Source of the DNA: Svornostia abyssi | GTDB lineage: Bacteria > Actinomycetota > Thermoleophilia > Solirubrobacterales > Solirubrobacteraceae | DNA length: 64,000 nucleotides | Reading direction: 5' to 3' | Assembly: GCA_024666565.1 (NCBI GenBank) | Contig: CP088295.1 | Coordinates: forward strand, 930,001-994,000 | Shown: positions 1 to 8,726 of the stretch, in pieces | Layout of the letters: each line of letters opens with the position of its first letter | Position numbering within the stretch: position 1 is the stretch's first letter | Notes under the pieces: generated by a model | Seen by the model: the letters and a program-made list of their open reading frames with translations, nothing else | What the model was told of the DNA's origin: nothing | Database searches by the model: none | Made by a program: the position numbers and the translations under genes

Positions 1-990
1 TTCTGCCGCTCGGCGGTCTGCGCGAGCGCCCAGTCGCGCAGCGCGAGGTCGGGGGTGGCGCGGCGTCCCGCGTGCGCCCGCAGGGCCGCGGCGAATGCGG
101 TGGCGTCGGCCGCCGTCGTCACCGCGGTCTCCCAGGTGTGCACGCCCGCGAGCTCCGGCGTCACGGTCCGGACACCCTGTCGCGCGTACTTGAGGATCCG
201 GTACGGCAGCCCGGCGTCGTTGAACGGTTCGACCTTGAACGGGACGATCCCGACGTCCGCGCAGCCGATGAGCCGGGCCGCTTCCTCGTCGTCGCGTGCA
301 CCGAGCCACACGATCTGCGGCGCCGCACGGCACCACGCGGCGTCCGGCTCGTCGGCGACCTCATCCTCGTGGAAGGCGCCGATCGCCAGCAGTGTGAGCT
401 CGGGGACCTGCTCGCAGACCGCGCGCAGCAGCGCCCAGTCGCAGCGGCGCCCGAGGTGGCCGAGCGACACGGCGACGACGCTCGTGCCCGGGTCGTGGGT
501 GGGAAAGCTGTCGGCGGCCAGCGCCACCAGGGTCGGCGTGCGGCCGGCCGCGCGCTCGAGCCGGGCGAGCTCATCGGAGGCGACGAACGTCAGCGCGGCC
601 CGCGACGCCGCCTCCTCGTGCAGCGCGGCGAGCCGGTCGCGGAGCTTGGGGCCGGCGTCGTAGGCCATCTCGTAGCGGTCCCACCGCCCGTACCAGAGCT
701 CGGCCTGGGGCCGTGCGGCGAGGATCTGGCGCGCGAGCGGCCACTGCACGGGGTGGAAGATCACGAGCGCCCGCAGGTCCCCGGGCAGGTGGCGCAGCAG
801 CCGCCGCGCCGTCGTGCGTGCCAGCCGGGAAGCCACGGGCGCTGGGAGCCGCGCGAAGGTCCCGTACCGCACGGGGGGGCGGATCGGCGGCGACGACGCC
901 CTCTGCACGCAGCAGATCCTCGGCCTGGTCGCGCAGGATGAACGCGTCGAGCGGACGGGGGAGCAGCAGCAGGCAGAGCGGGCGATCCAC
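1..990 (-). CDS. Glycosyltransferase (GT4-like), 3' end outside window, frameshifted
   Basis: Probable sugar transferase of the surface-polysaccharide locus. GTG start at 990. The first 39 residues (MDRPLCLLLLPRPLDAF...) read well, then the frame is lost in a run of seven G at 873-879. Removing one base restores a continuous protein to the window edge. That protein contains ELWYGRWDRYEMAY and, near the visible end, PFNDAGLPYRILKYARQG, the nucleotide-sugar-binding region common in GT-B glycosyltransferases. No membrane segment is obvious, so it is probably cytoplasmic. The C-terminus lies beyond position 1. It is divergent from the PadR gene at 1066. Donor and acceptor sugars cannot be read from sequence. 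Confidence 0.75.
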
Positions 991-1065
991 GGTGCGCGCA
1001 CGCTAGTCCATGGCTCCGGCGGTGCGACGCGCTGTCCCGCCTCCTGCGAGACTCGCGGCCTGCCA

Positions 1066-1641
1066 ATGCCTGCTCAGGACCTCAACGCCACCGCCGCCTC
1101 GCTGCTCGGTTTCCTCCACGACGGGCCTCGGACGGGCTGGGATCTCGTCGCGACGGCCGAAGCGGCGATCGGGCCGTTCTGGTCGCTCACGCGCAGCCAG
1201 GTCTACCGTGAGCTCGCGCGCATGGCGGAGTCCGGCTACGTCGAGGCGGGGGACCCGGGCCCGCGCGAACGGCGCCCGTACGAGATCACTGACGCGGGCA
1301 GGGCGGCCTTCCTGGAGTGGGCCTCGCGTGAACCTGGCGAGGAGGTCATCCGCTTCCCGCTGCTCCTGCTGATCGCCCTGGGCCGGCACATGCCGGCGGG
1401 GCAGCTCATCCCGGCGGTGCGCCACCATCGAACGCTGCACGCGATCCGCCTCCAGCGGCTGGAGGGCGTCATGCAGGCGGTCGAAGCGGCGCAGGGCGCG
1501 GACCCGTTCGCCGTGGCCACGATGCGGTTCGGGCTGGGCTACGAGCGGGCGGCGGTCGCGTGGTTCGATGACCTGCCTGAGGAGATCCGCGGCACCGAGC
1601 CGTGGCCTGAGGTCCCGCCGGTCGACGGCGCCGTGGCGTAG
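1066..1641 (+). CDS. PadR-family transcriptional regulator
   Basis: A 191-residue DNA-binding repressor. The N-terminal winged helix spans about residues 10-85, with the PadR pattern SLLGFLHDGPRTGWDL, a recognition-helix region SRSQVYRELARM-like (here TRSQVYRELARMAESGY), and the wing ERRPYEITDAGR. An alpha-helical C-terminal dimerisation domain follows, as in PadR subfamily proteins with Vir-like tails. ATG at 1066 was chosen because homology begins there; the reading frame stays open far upstream. It lies 11 bp before the flippase gene and diverges from the glycosyltransferase at 990, so it may control the polysaccharide genes. That role is inferred from position only. Confidence 0.88.
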   Translation: MPAQDLNATAASLLGFLHDGPRTGWDLVATAEAAIGPFWSLTRSQVYRELARMAESGYVEAGDPGPRERRPYEITDAGRAAFLEWASREPGEEVIRFPLLLLIALGRHMPAGQLIPAVRHHRTLHAIRLQRLEGVMQAVEAAQGADPFAVATMRFGLGYERAAVAWFDDLPEEIRGTEPWPEVPPVDGAVA

Positions 1642-1652
1642 CGTCCCGCGCC

Positions 1653-3114
1653 GTGCCCGGGTATCTCCGCCGCCTGCTGGCGGGCGGCGCCGCCTACCAG
1701 TCGGCGAGCCTCGTCTCCGCTGCGCTCGCGCTCATCACGCTGCCGCTCTACACGCGGAAGCTGACCCCTGCGGACTTCGGCCTGGCCGAGACGCTGCTGA
1801 CGTTCATCATCCTCGCCTCCATCGTCCTGCGGGCGGGGCTCGGTGAGGCGTTCGTCCGCGCGTGGTACCAGCGTGAGACGTCCGAGGAGCGCGCCGCCCT
1901 GACCCGCACCGCGCTGTGGGGGGTGGTCGCGGCCACGACGGTCGCCGCGCTGCTGTGCCTCGCGGGGGGCGGGCCCGATCAGCGAGCTGCTGCTCGCGCG
2001 CGAGGACCCGCAGCTGTTCCGCGTCGCGGTCCTCGGCCTGTGGGCGTTCACGAACCTCGAGATGGCGTACGCGCTGCTGCGGGTGCAGGAGGCGCGGCGC
2101 GTCTACCTGCGGGCGTCGCTGGCGAATGTGCTGCTGACGGTCGCGCTCACGGTCACGCTCGTCGTCGTGCTCGACCAGGGCGCGCCCGGCTACCTGGCCG
2201 GGAACTACGGTGCCTCGGCGGTCATCCTGCTCGCAGTGTGGTGGTCCCAGCGCGCGGTGATCCGCGGCGCCGGCCCGCGGTTCGCGGTCCCCGGCCCGCT
2301 GCTGCGCTTCGGCATCCCGACGGTGCCCGCCGAGGCCGCGGTCTTCGCGCTGAACGTCGTGGATCGCGCGTACCTGCTGCGCTCCCAGGGTGCGGCGTCG
2401 GCGGGTCTCTACGCGCTGGCGGTGAAGCTGTCGACGATCGTGATCGTCACGGTCCGCGCGTTCCAGCTCGCCTGGCCGCCCCTGGCGTACTCGGTGAAGG
2501 ACGACGACGAGGCCGGCCGCCTCTACGCGGTGGTGTGCACGTGGTACGTGGTGGTGACCGGGCTCGTGGTGGCCGGCCTCACGCTGCTGGGCCGGTGGCT
2601 GGTGGAGCTGCTGGCGGCGCCCGAGTTCGCGTCGGCGTACGAGGCGCTGCCGTGGGTGTCACTGGGCTGGTCGATGTACGGGCTGCTGTTGCTGCTCGTG
2701 ACCGTCGGCGGGCGCGCGGGCGTGACGACGCGGAACTTCCCCGCGGCCGCGCTCGGGTTGGGGGCGAACGTGGTGGCCCTGGTGCTGCTCGTCCCCTCGC
2801 TGGGCATCGCGGGGGCGGGCATCGCGTTGTGTGCGGCGTACGCGGTGATGCTGGTGGCGCTGCACCTGCTCACGCGGTCGTTGTTCGCCGTGCCGTTTCA
2901 GTGGGGGCGCCTGGCGCATGCGGTGGTCGTGCTGGCGGGCGTGGCGGTGGCGGGGGAGCTGCTGCTGCCGGTCGACGGGGTGGGCGCGTTCGTGGTGCGG
3001 GCGGTGGCGCTGGCCGCGATCCCGGTGTTGCTGCTGGTGACGGGGTTCGTCACGCCGGAGGAGCGGGCGGGCTTGCGGCGCTTGCGGGCGTCGGCGGGCC
3101 GCGAACCCTCGTAG
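1653..3114 (+). CDS. Polysaccharide flippase (Wzx/MATE-like), frameshifted
   Basis: Multi-spanning membrane protein expected to flip lipid-linked glycan repeat units across the cytoplasmic membrane. The GTG start at 1653 gives GGAAYQSASLVSAALALITL and LPLYTRKLTPADFGLAE, the classic N-terminus of the polysaccharide biosynthesis family (PF01943/PF13440). After codon 103 the frame slips at the G-rich stretch 1964-1973. Deleting one G joins it to the downstream frame, which carries the remaining hydrophobic helices to the stop at 3114, about 486 residues in all. This length fits the family. It sits among glycosyltransferases, so export of the glycan made here is the natural role. The slip is probably a sequencing error, though a true pseudogene is possible. 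Confidence 0.85.
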
Positions 3115-3238
3115 AGAACCTCGCGCTCGGCGGGAGCTTCTTGCGTCGCGTCGCGTCAGCGCTCCCGCGCAGAAGTGCCGCATCGCTCGACGGCGTTCGG
3201 GTACAACGAACCCCCTGGTCCTTCCCGAAGGAGGCAAC

Positions 3239-3454
3239 ATGGCTGACAGCGTCTACCGCGTCACCGAGGTCATCGGTGTGAGCAGCGAGTCCTGGGAGGC
3301 TGCCGCTCGTGCGGCGGTGGAGACCGCGGGCAAGACCGTTCGGGACCTGCGCGTGGCCGAGGTCATCCGCCAGGACGTCACGATCGAGGACGGCAAGGTC
3401 GTCAACTACCGCGTCCGGCTCGGCCTCTCCTTCAAGTACGACTCCGGGGACTAG
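3239..3454 (+). CDS. Dodecin-family protein
   Basis: A 71-residue small protein of the dodecin family, which forms hollow 12-mers and in typical members binds flavin. It starts MADSVYRVTEVIGVSSESW and has the family core of one helix (residues 17-32) and three strands, ending IEDGKV-NYRVRLGLSFKYD. A strong Shine-Dalgarno (GAAGGAGG) precedes the ATG by a few bases. Typical dodecins carry a Trp-Phe pair after the helix that sandwiches the flavin; here the equivalent positions read RVAEV (residues 38-42), so neither is present. Family membership is clear, but flavin binding is doubtful. A GC-rich hairpin follows the stop. Confidence 0.9.
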   Translation: MADSVYRVTEVIGVSSESWEAAARAAVETAGKTVRDLRVAEVIRQDVTIEDGKVVNYRVRLGLSFKYDSGD

Positions 3455-3461
3455 GGACCGC

Positions 3462-3487
3462 GGCGCGGCGCACTCGCGCGCCGCGCC
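3462..3487. terminator. Bidirectional hairpin between convergent genes
   Basis: Perfect 10-bp inverted repeat GGCGCGGCGC / GCGCCGCGCC with a 6-nt loop, lying between the dodecin stop (3454) and the oppositely oriented oxidase stop (3500). There is no U-tract, as is common in GC-rich actinobacteria. Confidence 0.55.
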
Positions 3488-3499
3488 CACGTCGCCTGA

Positions 3500-4873
3500 T
3501 CAGTACGCCCGGACCTGGTGGTTCGGCACCAGCACCCGGTCCGGGTCGATCGCCGCGGCGATGTCGCGCAGCCGGCGGACCGTCGTCGTCCCGAACGCCT
3601 GCCCGGCGTCGACCGGGGACTCGGTGAAGTTCAGGTACGCCCCGCCCGTGGACCACGGCGCGAGCCCGTCCTGGGTCGTCGCGATGTGCCGCTCGATCGC
3701 CGCGGCGGCCTCCGGCCCGGTGACCATCCCCACCATGTAGGCGGCGAACCGGCCCTGGAGCGATGACAGCGCGCCCGCGCCCTCGGGCGCGCGCCCGAGC
3801 GCGCCGCCGAGCTGGCGGAACTCGATGCCCAGCAGCGGCGAGTCCGCGTCCGGGCCGCACAGTTCGAGGACCGCGTCGATCGCGGCGTCGGGCAGTTCGG
3901 CGAGCATCGCGCCGCCGCCCATGCCGGGGACCGGCTGCGGCGGGTCGCCGTGCAGCTCGATGAGCATCTCGACCGGCCCGGTGGCGAACGTGTCCATCTC
4001 CGGGCCCAGCTCGCGCAGCGGGCGCAGCAGCGCGCTCGTCTCCTCCTCGCCGAGCAGGCTCGCCGCTTCGACCAGCACCATCTTGCGGTCGCGCAGCGGC
4101 TCGGGGACGGTGGGGAACGGCGGGAAGTGCACGAGCCGGCCGACGGACGTGACTTCGTCAGGCAGGCGCTCGGCGACGTCACGCCAGCGGCGCAGCACCT
4201 CGCCCGCGCGCTCGGCCGGCCACAGCAGCGCGCCCGCATGGATCTCACGCAGCTCGAACAGCGAGAACTCCATCTCGACGACGATGCCGAAGCTGCCGCC
4301 GCCGCCGCGCATCGCCCAGAACAGCTGGGGGCACGAACTGTCGGTCACCTCGACGCGCTGCCCACTGGGGACGATGACGTCCATCGCGGTGACGTGGCTG
4401 CTCGCCAGGCCGTGCTTGCGGGCCAGCCAGCCGATGCCGCCGCCGAGCGTGTAGCCCACGACGCCCACGTCATGGGAGCTGCCGTGCAGCGCCACCAACC
4501 CGTGCTCAGCGGTCGCGCGGACCACGTCGCCCCACTGGGCGCCCGCCTGGACCCGGGCCGTGCGGCGCTCGGGGTCGACGGTCACGCCGCGCATCGAGGA
4601 CGTGCGCAGCAGGATGGTCTCGGCCAGCTCGCCGCCGCGGGCCGCGGCGCCGTGGCCGGTGCCCTGGACGGCGACCCGCAGCTCGTTCTCCGCCGCGAAC
4701 CGCACGGTCGCGGCGATGTCGTCGGCGTCGGCCGCCTCGACGACGAACACCGGGTGCTGATCGACCGCGAGGTTCCAGGCCTGACGGGCGTCTTCCCAGT
4801 CCGGGTCGTCGGGCGTGGTCACTGCACCACGAACGTGGGCGCGGAGGTCGGCGAGGCGATCGATGACGGACAT
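3500..4873 (-). CDS. FAD-binding oxidoreductase, BBE/FAD-linked oxidase type
   Basis: A 457-residue flavoprotein oxidase or dehydrogenase of the PCMH/FAD_binding_4 superfamily with a C-terminal berberine-bridge-enzyme tail. The N-terminal FAD domain shows VQGTGHGAAARGG, whose His matches the residue usually bound covalently to FAD, and the LGGGIGWLARKHGL signature with FWAMRGGGGSFGIV. The Cys found in bicovalent members appears replaced by Ser-Ser-His (LHGSSHDVG), suggesting mono-covalent flavin. The C-terminus (AYLNFTE...IDPDRVLVPNHQVR) is the BBE motif. The start at 4873 is supported by CAGGAG eight bases upstream; an in-frame ATG at 4909 lacks one. The substrate is unknown and no pathway neighbours are present. 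Confidence 0.9.
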   Translation of the reverse strand: MSVIDRLADLRAHVRGAVTTPDDPDWEDARQAWNLAVDQHPVFVVEAADADDIAATVRFAAENELRVAVQGTGHGAAARGGELAETILLRTSSMRGVTVDPERRTARVQAGAQWGDVVRATAEHGLVALHGSSHDVGVVGYTLGGGIGWLARKHGLASSHVTAMDVIVPSGQRVEVTDSSCPQLFWAMRGGGGSFGIVVEMEFSLFELREIHAGALLWPAERAGEVLRRWRDVAERLPDEVTSVGRLVHFPPFPTVPEPLRDRKMVLVEAASLLGEEETSALLRPLRELGPEMDTFATGPVEMLIELHGDPPQPVPGMGGGAMLAELPDAAIDAVLELCGPDADSPLLGIEFRQLGGALGRAPEGAGALSSLQGRFAAYMVGMVTGPEAAAAIERHIATTQDGLAPWSTGGAYLNFTESPVDAGQAFGTTTVRRLRDIAAAIDPDRVLVPNHQVRAY

Positions 4874-4987
4874 GCGGCGGGCTCCTGTGAAGACGTGATG
4901 GCGGTGCACGACACACCTTCACGCCCTCCGAGGGGCCGCACATCGTGGGGACCCCCTAGAGGGAACCCCAGACTTTTCGGGGGGCCG

Positions 4988-6469
4988 TCAGCGCTTGACG
5001 CGCAGGACGACGGACGCCTTCTTGCTGCGGTTCCCGGACGCGTCCGTCGCGACGACGGTGAAGCGGTACGTCGCGGGCACCAGGCGTGGCGTCGTGACGG
5101 TGAAGACGCCCTTGCCGCGCGACTTGGCCTTCAGTGTCTTGGCCTTCCGGCACGTCGCGCCCTTCTTGCCCTTCCGGCAGCCGGTGATCCGGGCGTACGT
5201 GACCGCGACCTTCGTCGCCGGGCCGCCGCTGTCCCCTGCCGTGATCGTCAGTGAGCACTTGCGCTTCTTGCACGAGCGGCGGGTGAAGCGGCTGGTGGGG
5301 GCGATGAGGTCGCCGGGCACGGTGACCGGTGGCGCCGCCGCTGCCACGGGCGGGGCGGCGGCCACGGTGACGAGCGGGGCGCCGCTCTGGCGCGCTCCGC
5401 CGGGCCCGACGGATGTCGCGGCGCAGCCCACGACGCGGCCGACATGGCTGTCGGTCAGGCCCAGCGTCTGGGCCGACGGCCCGCTCTTCACGTCCGTGAA
5501 CTTGCCGTCAGCCCCACGCACGGCACTGATCCACGTGAAGGTGAAGCTGCCGGTGTGGTTGTTCCACTGACCGGGGTCGCACGTGAGCGTCTGCCCGGCC
5601 GTCGGTGTGCCTTGGACGGTCGCGCCGTTGACCGGTTCGGCCCGTGCCGGCGGGTTCGGATCCTTCGCGCGGGCGTTCAGGTCGGGGTTGGACAGGCGGG
5701 TGTAGACGCCGGGGAAGTCAGGGTCCGCGCAGCCGCGGCCGAACGACACGACCCCGAGCAGCGGGAACGTCGTGCCGTTGTTGAAGACGAGTGGCCCGCC
5801 GGAGTCGCCCTGGCAGGTGTCGACGGTGAGGGCACCGTTCGGGAGCCCCGCGCACAGCATCGTCGACGGGTCGTAGCTGTTGGCGTACGCGCCGCATTGC
5901 GCGTCGGGCAGGACGTTGATGACCGCGGCCTGCAGCGTGTCGGGGCTGGGCCCGCCGTCGAACAGCAGCCCCCAGCCCGAGATGACCGCGGGCTGACCGG
6001 TCCAGTTGACGTTCGCGTTGGTGATCGGCCAGGTGCCCGCGCCGACGGGCATCGCGGAGGAGAGGGTCAGGATGGCAAGGTCGTTGCCCGACGAGGTGTC
6101 GGTGAATTGCGGGTGGCTCGTGATGGCGGACACCGTCCGGACGGCGGCGCCGGCGTTCGTGCCGTCGGACCTGCGATGCAGGTTCCAGACCACGGCCAGG
6201 TCGGCCGCGTTGCTGTCCGGAACGCAGTGCGCCGCGGTGATGACGTGCGTCGCATCGCGCAAGGTCCCGCCGCAGAACGTCTGGAAGGGCGCGGTGCCGA
6301 CGTCCTTCGCATTGATGATGCCGACCTGCCAGGTCAGCGGGCCGAGCGTGCTGGCGCCGTTCACCACATGCCCGCGCACCGGCTTCTTCTTCGCCACCGG
6401 CGCGCCGAGCGCCGAGGTCGGCATCACCAGCGCGCCGAGCAGGATGGTGAGGAATGCCGCGCGGAACAC
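4988..6469 (-). CDS. Secreted trypsin-like serine protease with C-terminal Ig-like modules
   Basis: Exported S1-family protease. The proposed GTG start at 6469 gives 493 residues beginning FRAAFLTILLGALVMPTSALGA, a signal peptide. TTG 6478 or GTG 6532 are alternatives; none has a clear ribosome site. Catalytic triad in this numbering: His81 (TAAHC), Asp130 (NDLAIL) and Ser223 (GDSGGP); the oxyanion region is intact. After the protease domain (about 30-260) comes a cysteine-containing Ig-like unit (GQTLTCDPGQWNN) and a C-terminal module rich in Lys/Arg ending YRFTVVATDASGNRS. The latter resembles the ends of two other exported proteins here. GTG 6532 would overlap the upstream glycosyltransferase stop by 17 bp. 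Confidence 0.9.
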   Translation of the reverse strand: MFRAAFLTILLGALVMPTSALGAPVAKKKPVRGHVVNGASTLGPLTWQVGIINAKDVGTAPFQTFCGGTLRDATHVITAAHCVPDSNAADLAVVWNLHRRSDGTNAGAAVRTVSAITSHPQFTDTSSGNDLAILTLSSAMPVGAGTWPITNANVNWTGQPAVISGWGLLFDGGPSPDTLQAAVINVLPDAQCGAYANSYDPSTMLCAGLPNGALTVDTCQGDSGGPLVFNNGTTFPLLGVVSFGRGCADPDFPGVYTRLSNPDLNARAKDPNPPARAEPVNGATVQGTPTAGQTLTCDPGQWNNHTGSFTFTWISAVRGADGKFTDVKSGPSAQTLGLTDSHVGRVVGCAATSVGPGGARQSGAPLVTVAAAPPVAAAAPPVTVPGDLIAPTSRFTRRSCKKRKCSLTITAGDSGGPATKVAVTYARITGCRKGKKGATCRKAKTLKAKSRGKGVFTVTTPRLVPATYRFTVVATDASGNRSKKASVVLRVKR

Positions 6470-6515
6470 GGCGGACAACTTTACGGAGTGTTCACTGGCC
6501 GCGCCACCGAAATTG

Positions 6516-7463
6516 TCACAGCCGCCGCCCACCGCGGTTGTGGTCGTACGCAGCTTCGCGTAGTCCTTCGCCCTCTTCGGGGTGCAGCGTGGCGGTCACG
6601 TGCCGCCAGTACCGGCGGGGGCTGTGGTGCGGCAGGACGGCGGCGGCCACGGTGCGCACCGCGTACGTCCACGCCGTGAGCCAGCGGACGATCGCGGCCG
6701 ATCCGGCGCTGTGGTGCTTGCGCATGTACCGGTCGCGGTTGCGGGACAGCTCGACGATGCGGCGCTCCGGCACGTCGCCGGTCGACAGCTGCTCGTGGTG
6801 GATGGCCAGCGCGGCCGGCACGTAGAGCGTGTGCCACCCGGCGTCGCGCAGCCGGCGGCAGAAGTCGACCTCGTCGGAGTAGACGAAGAACGCCGGGTCG
6901 AACCAGCCGATCTCCGCGGCAGCCTCGCGTCGCACCATGAGCGCGGCGGACTGTGCCCAGTCCACGCGGCGGGTCTTCGTCCCTCGGCTCTGCACGGTGA
7001 ACAGCTTGTGCAGGAACAGCGCGTTGACGAACGCGGTCGTCGCGGTCGGGAAGCGCCAAGCCGAGGCCTGCTGCTGCTCGTCGGGGCGCAGCAGCTGCGC
7101 CCCGGCGGCGCCGCAGCGCTCGTCGTCGCGCAGCGCGTCGAGCAGCGCCCGGGTGGCGCCGGGCTTCAGCTCGGAGTCCTCGTTGAGCAGGAGGCAGAAG
7201 CGGCCGCGGGCGCGCCGCAGCAGCGCGGTGTCGTTCTCGCCCTTGCCGCGACGCTGCTCGTTGACGATGACCTCGTCGCACGTCGGGTGGTTGCGCGCGG
7301 CGCCGACGGATCCGTCGCGGGACGCGTTGTCGAGGACGAGCACCTCGGTCGCGACGTCCAGCCCGGCCCGTTCGGCCGCGATCGCGTCGAGGCAGCGCAC
7401 GAGCAGCTGGCGCTGCTCGGTGTTCACGACACAGAACGTGACCTCGACGGGGACAGTCGTCAT
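6516..7463 (-). CDS. Glycosyltransferase family 2 (rhamnosyltransferase-like)
   Basis: A 315-residue cytoplasmic or membrane-associated GT-A enzyme. The N-terminus (EVTFCVVNTEQRQLLVRCLD) and EVLVLDNASRDGSV form the nucleotide-binding fold. LLLNEDSELKPGA is the DXD-type metal site (Asp-Ser-Glu variant). The stretch WAQSAALMVRREA followed by GWFDPAFFVYSDEVDFCRRL is diagnostic of the WbbL/rhamnosyltransferase group. The C-terminus is Arg/His rich and may lie on the membrane. ATG at 7463. It is divergent from the GT4 gene at 7549, with an 85-bp spacer. It probably adds a sugar during surface-glycan assembly; the sugar is not determinable. Confidence 0.9.
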   Translation of the reverse strand: MTTVPVEVTFCVVNTEQRQLLVRCLDAIAAERAGLDVATEVLVLDNASRDGSVGAARNHPTCDEVIVNEQRRGKGENDTALLRRARGRFCLLLNEDSELKPGATRALLDALRDDERCGAAGAQLLRPDEQQQASAWRFPTATTAFVNALFLHKLFTVQSRGTKTRRVDWAQSAALMVRREAAAEIGWFDPAFFVYSDEVDFCRRLRDAGWHTLYVPAALAIHHEQLSTGDVPERRIVELSRNRDRYMRKHHSAGSAAIVRWLTAWTYAVRTVAAAVLPHHSPRRYWRHVTATLHPEEGEGLREAAYDHNRGGRRL

Positions 7464-7548
7464 CTCCCCGCATACTGCCGCGCTGCGCGCCGGGATGCGG
7501 TGCCACGGTCAGGGGGCGTGGGCGCATTCGCCACGCGATACTGCCGCG

Positions 7549-8643
7549 GTGCGCATCGACGTCGTCGACCCCGCGGCCTACACGCCGCCCTACGACCATG
7601 CGCTCTGCGCGGCGCTCGCCCGCGCCGGTGCGCAGGTGCGCCTGCAGACCAGCGCGTTCGGTTACGGCGACGTCCCGCCGGCCGAGGGGTTCCAGCGCAT
7701 CGAGCGGTTCCACCGCTTCGCTCCGGGGCGACCGGGGTCCCGGGTGCGGACGTTGGCGCGCGCGGCGCAGCACCCCGTCGACATGCTCCGCTACCGCCGG
7801 GCGGCCGCAGACGCCGACGTCGTGCACTTCCAGTGGCTGGCGCTCCAGCAGGTCGATCTCCACCTGCTGCCTGATCGCCCGCGCGTGCTGACCGCCCACG
7901 ACGTGCTCCCGCGCGAGCCGCGCCCGGGCCAGCTCAAGGGCCAGCGGCGGCTGTACGAGCGGATGGACGCGGTGATCGTGCACTCCGAGCATGGGCGCGG
8001 CCGGCTCATGGATGAGGTCGGTGTTCCGGCCGACCGCGTGCACGTCATCCCGCACGGGGTGCTCGACGCGCTCACGCATGTCTCGGCGCACGCGCCCCCG
8101 AGCTGGCGGACACCGATCCCGCGGTCCCGGTCGTCCTGTGCTTCGGGCTGGTGCGCCCGTACAAGGGGATCGATGTCCTGCTGCGCGCCTGGGAGGGGGA
8201 TCACCGACGCGGAGCTGTGGATCGTCGGGATGCCGCGGATGGACGTCGCGCCGCTGCGGGCCGCCGCGCCCCCCGGGGTGCGGTGGGTCACCCGGTTCGT
8301 CAGCGACGCAGAGGCGGCGGCGTGCTTCCGGCGGGCGTCGCTCGTCGTGCTGCCGTACCGGGAGATCGACCAGTCCGGGGTGCTCTACACCGCGCTGGGG
8401 TTCGGCACGCCGATGGTGCTGACCGATGTCGGCGGGTTCGGGGAGGTCGCGGCGCAGGGTGCGGCGGCGCTCGTCCCGCCGGAGGACCCGTCGGCGCTGC
8501 ACGCGGAGCTGGCACGGCTGCTGCGTGACGGGGCGGCACGCGACGCGCTGGCGGCCGGCGCGCGGGCGGCGGCAGCGGGTCCGTACGCGTGGGATCCGAT
8601 CGCGAGGCGGACGCTGGAGATCTACGCAGGCATCACGGCGTAG
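7549..8643 (+). CDS. Glycosyltransferase family 4, two compensating frameshifts
   Basis: A GT-B enzyme of about 364 residues. GTG at 7549 gives RIDVVDPAAYTPPYDHALC, a typical GT4 N-terminus. FVVLPYREIDQSG-type residues (here VVLPYREIDQSGVLYTALGF) with a following TDVGGFGEV form the donor-binding C-domain, and the EX7E Glu lies in YREIDQSGVLYTALGFG. Between 8095-8099 (five C) and 8195-8199 (five G) the frame is displaced. Adding one C at the first site and removing one G at the second restores PVVLCFGLVRPYKGIDVLL, the expected inter-domain core. In the given frame this 35-residue stretch is nonsense. Two opposite single-base changes in short runs argue for sequence error. Confidence 0.85.
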   Translation: MRIDVVDPAAYTPPYDHALCAALARAGAQVRLQTSAFGYGDVPPAEGFQRIERFHRFAPGRPGSRVRTLARAAQHPVDMLRYRRAAADADVVHFQWLALQQVDLHLLPDRPRVLTAHDVLPREPRPGQLKGQRRLYERMDAVIVHSEHGRGRLMDEVGVPADRVHVIPHGVLDALTHVSAHAPPSWRTPIPRSRSSCASGWCARTRGSMSCCAPGRGITDAELWIVGMPRMDVAPLRAAAPPGVRWVTRFVSDAEAAACFRRASLVVLPYREIDQSGVLYTALGFGTPMVLTDVGGFGEVAAQGAAALVPPEDPSALHAELARLLRDGAARDALAAGARAAAAGPYAWDPIARRTLEIYAGITA

Positions 8644-8726
8644 CTGAACGGTCGGCGGTGGTCGCCAGGGCGACCACTGAACACCGTTCGGCCCTTGGCG
8701 GGCCGAATAGCGCACAATGCTCCGCT

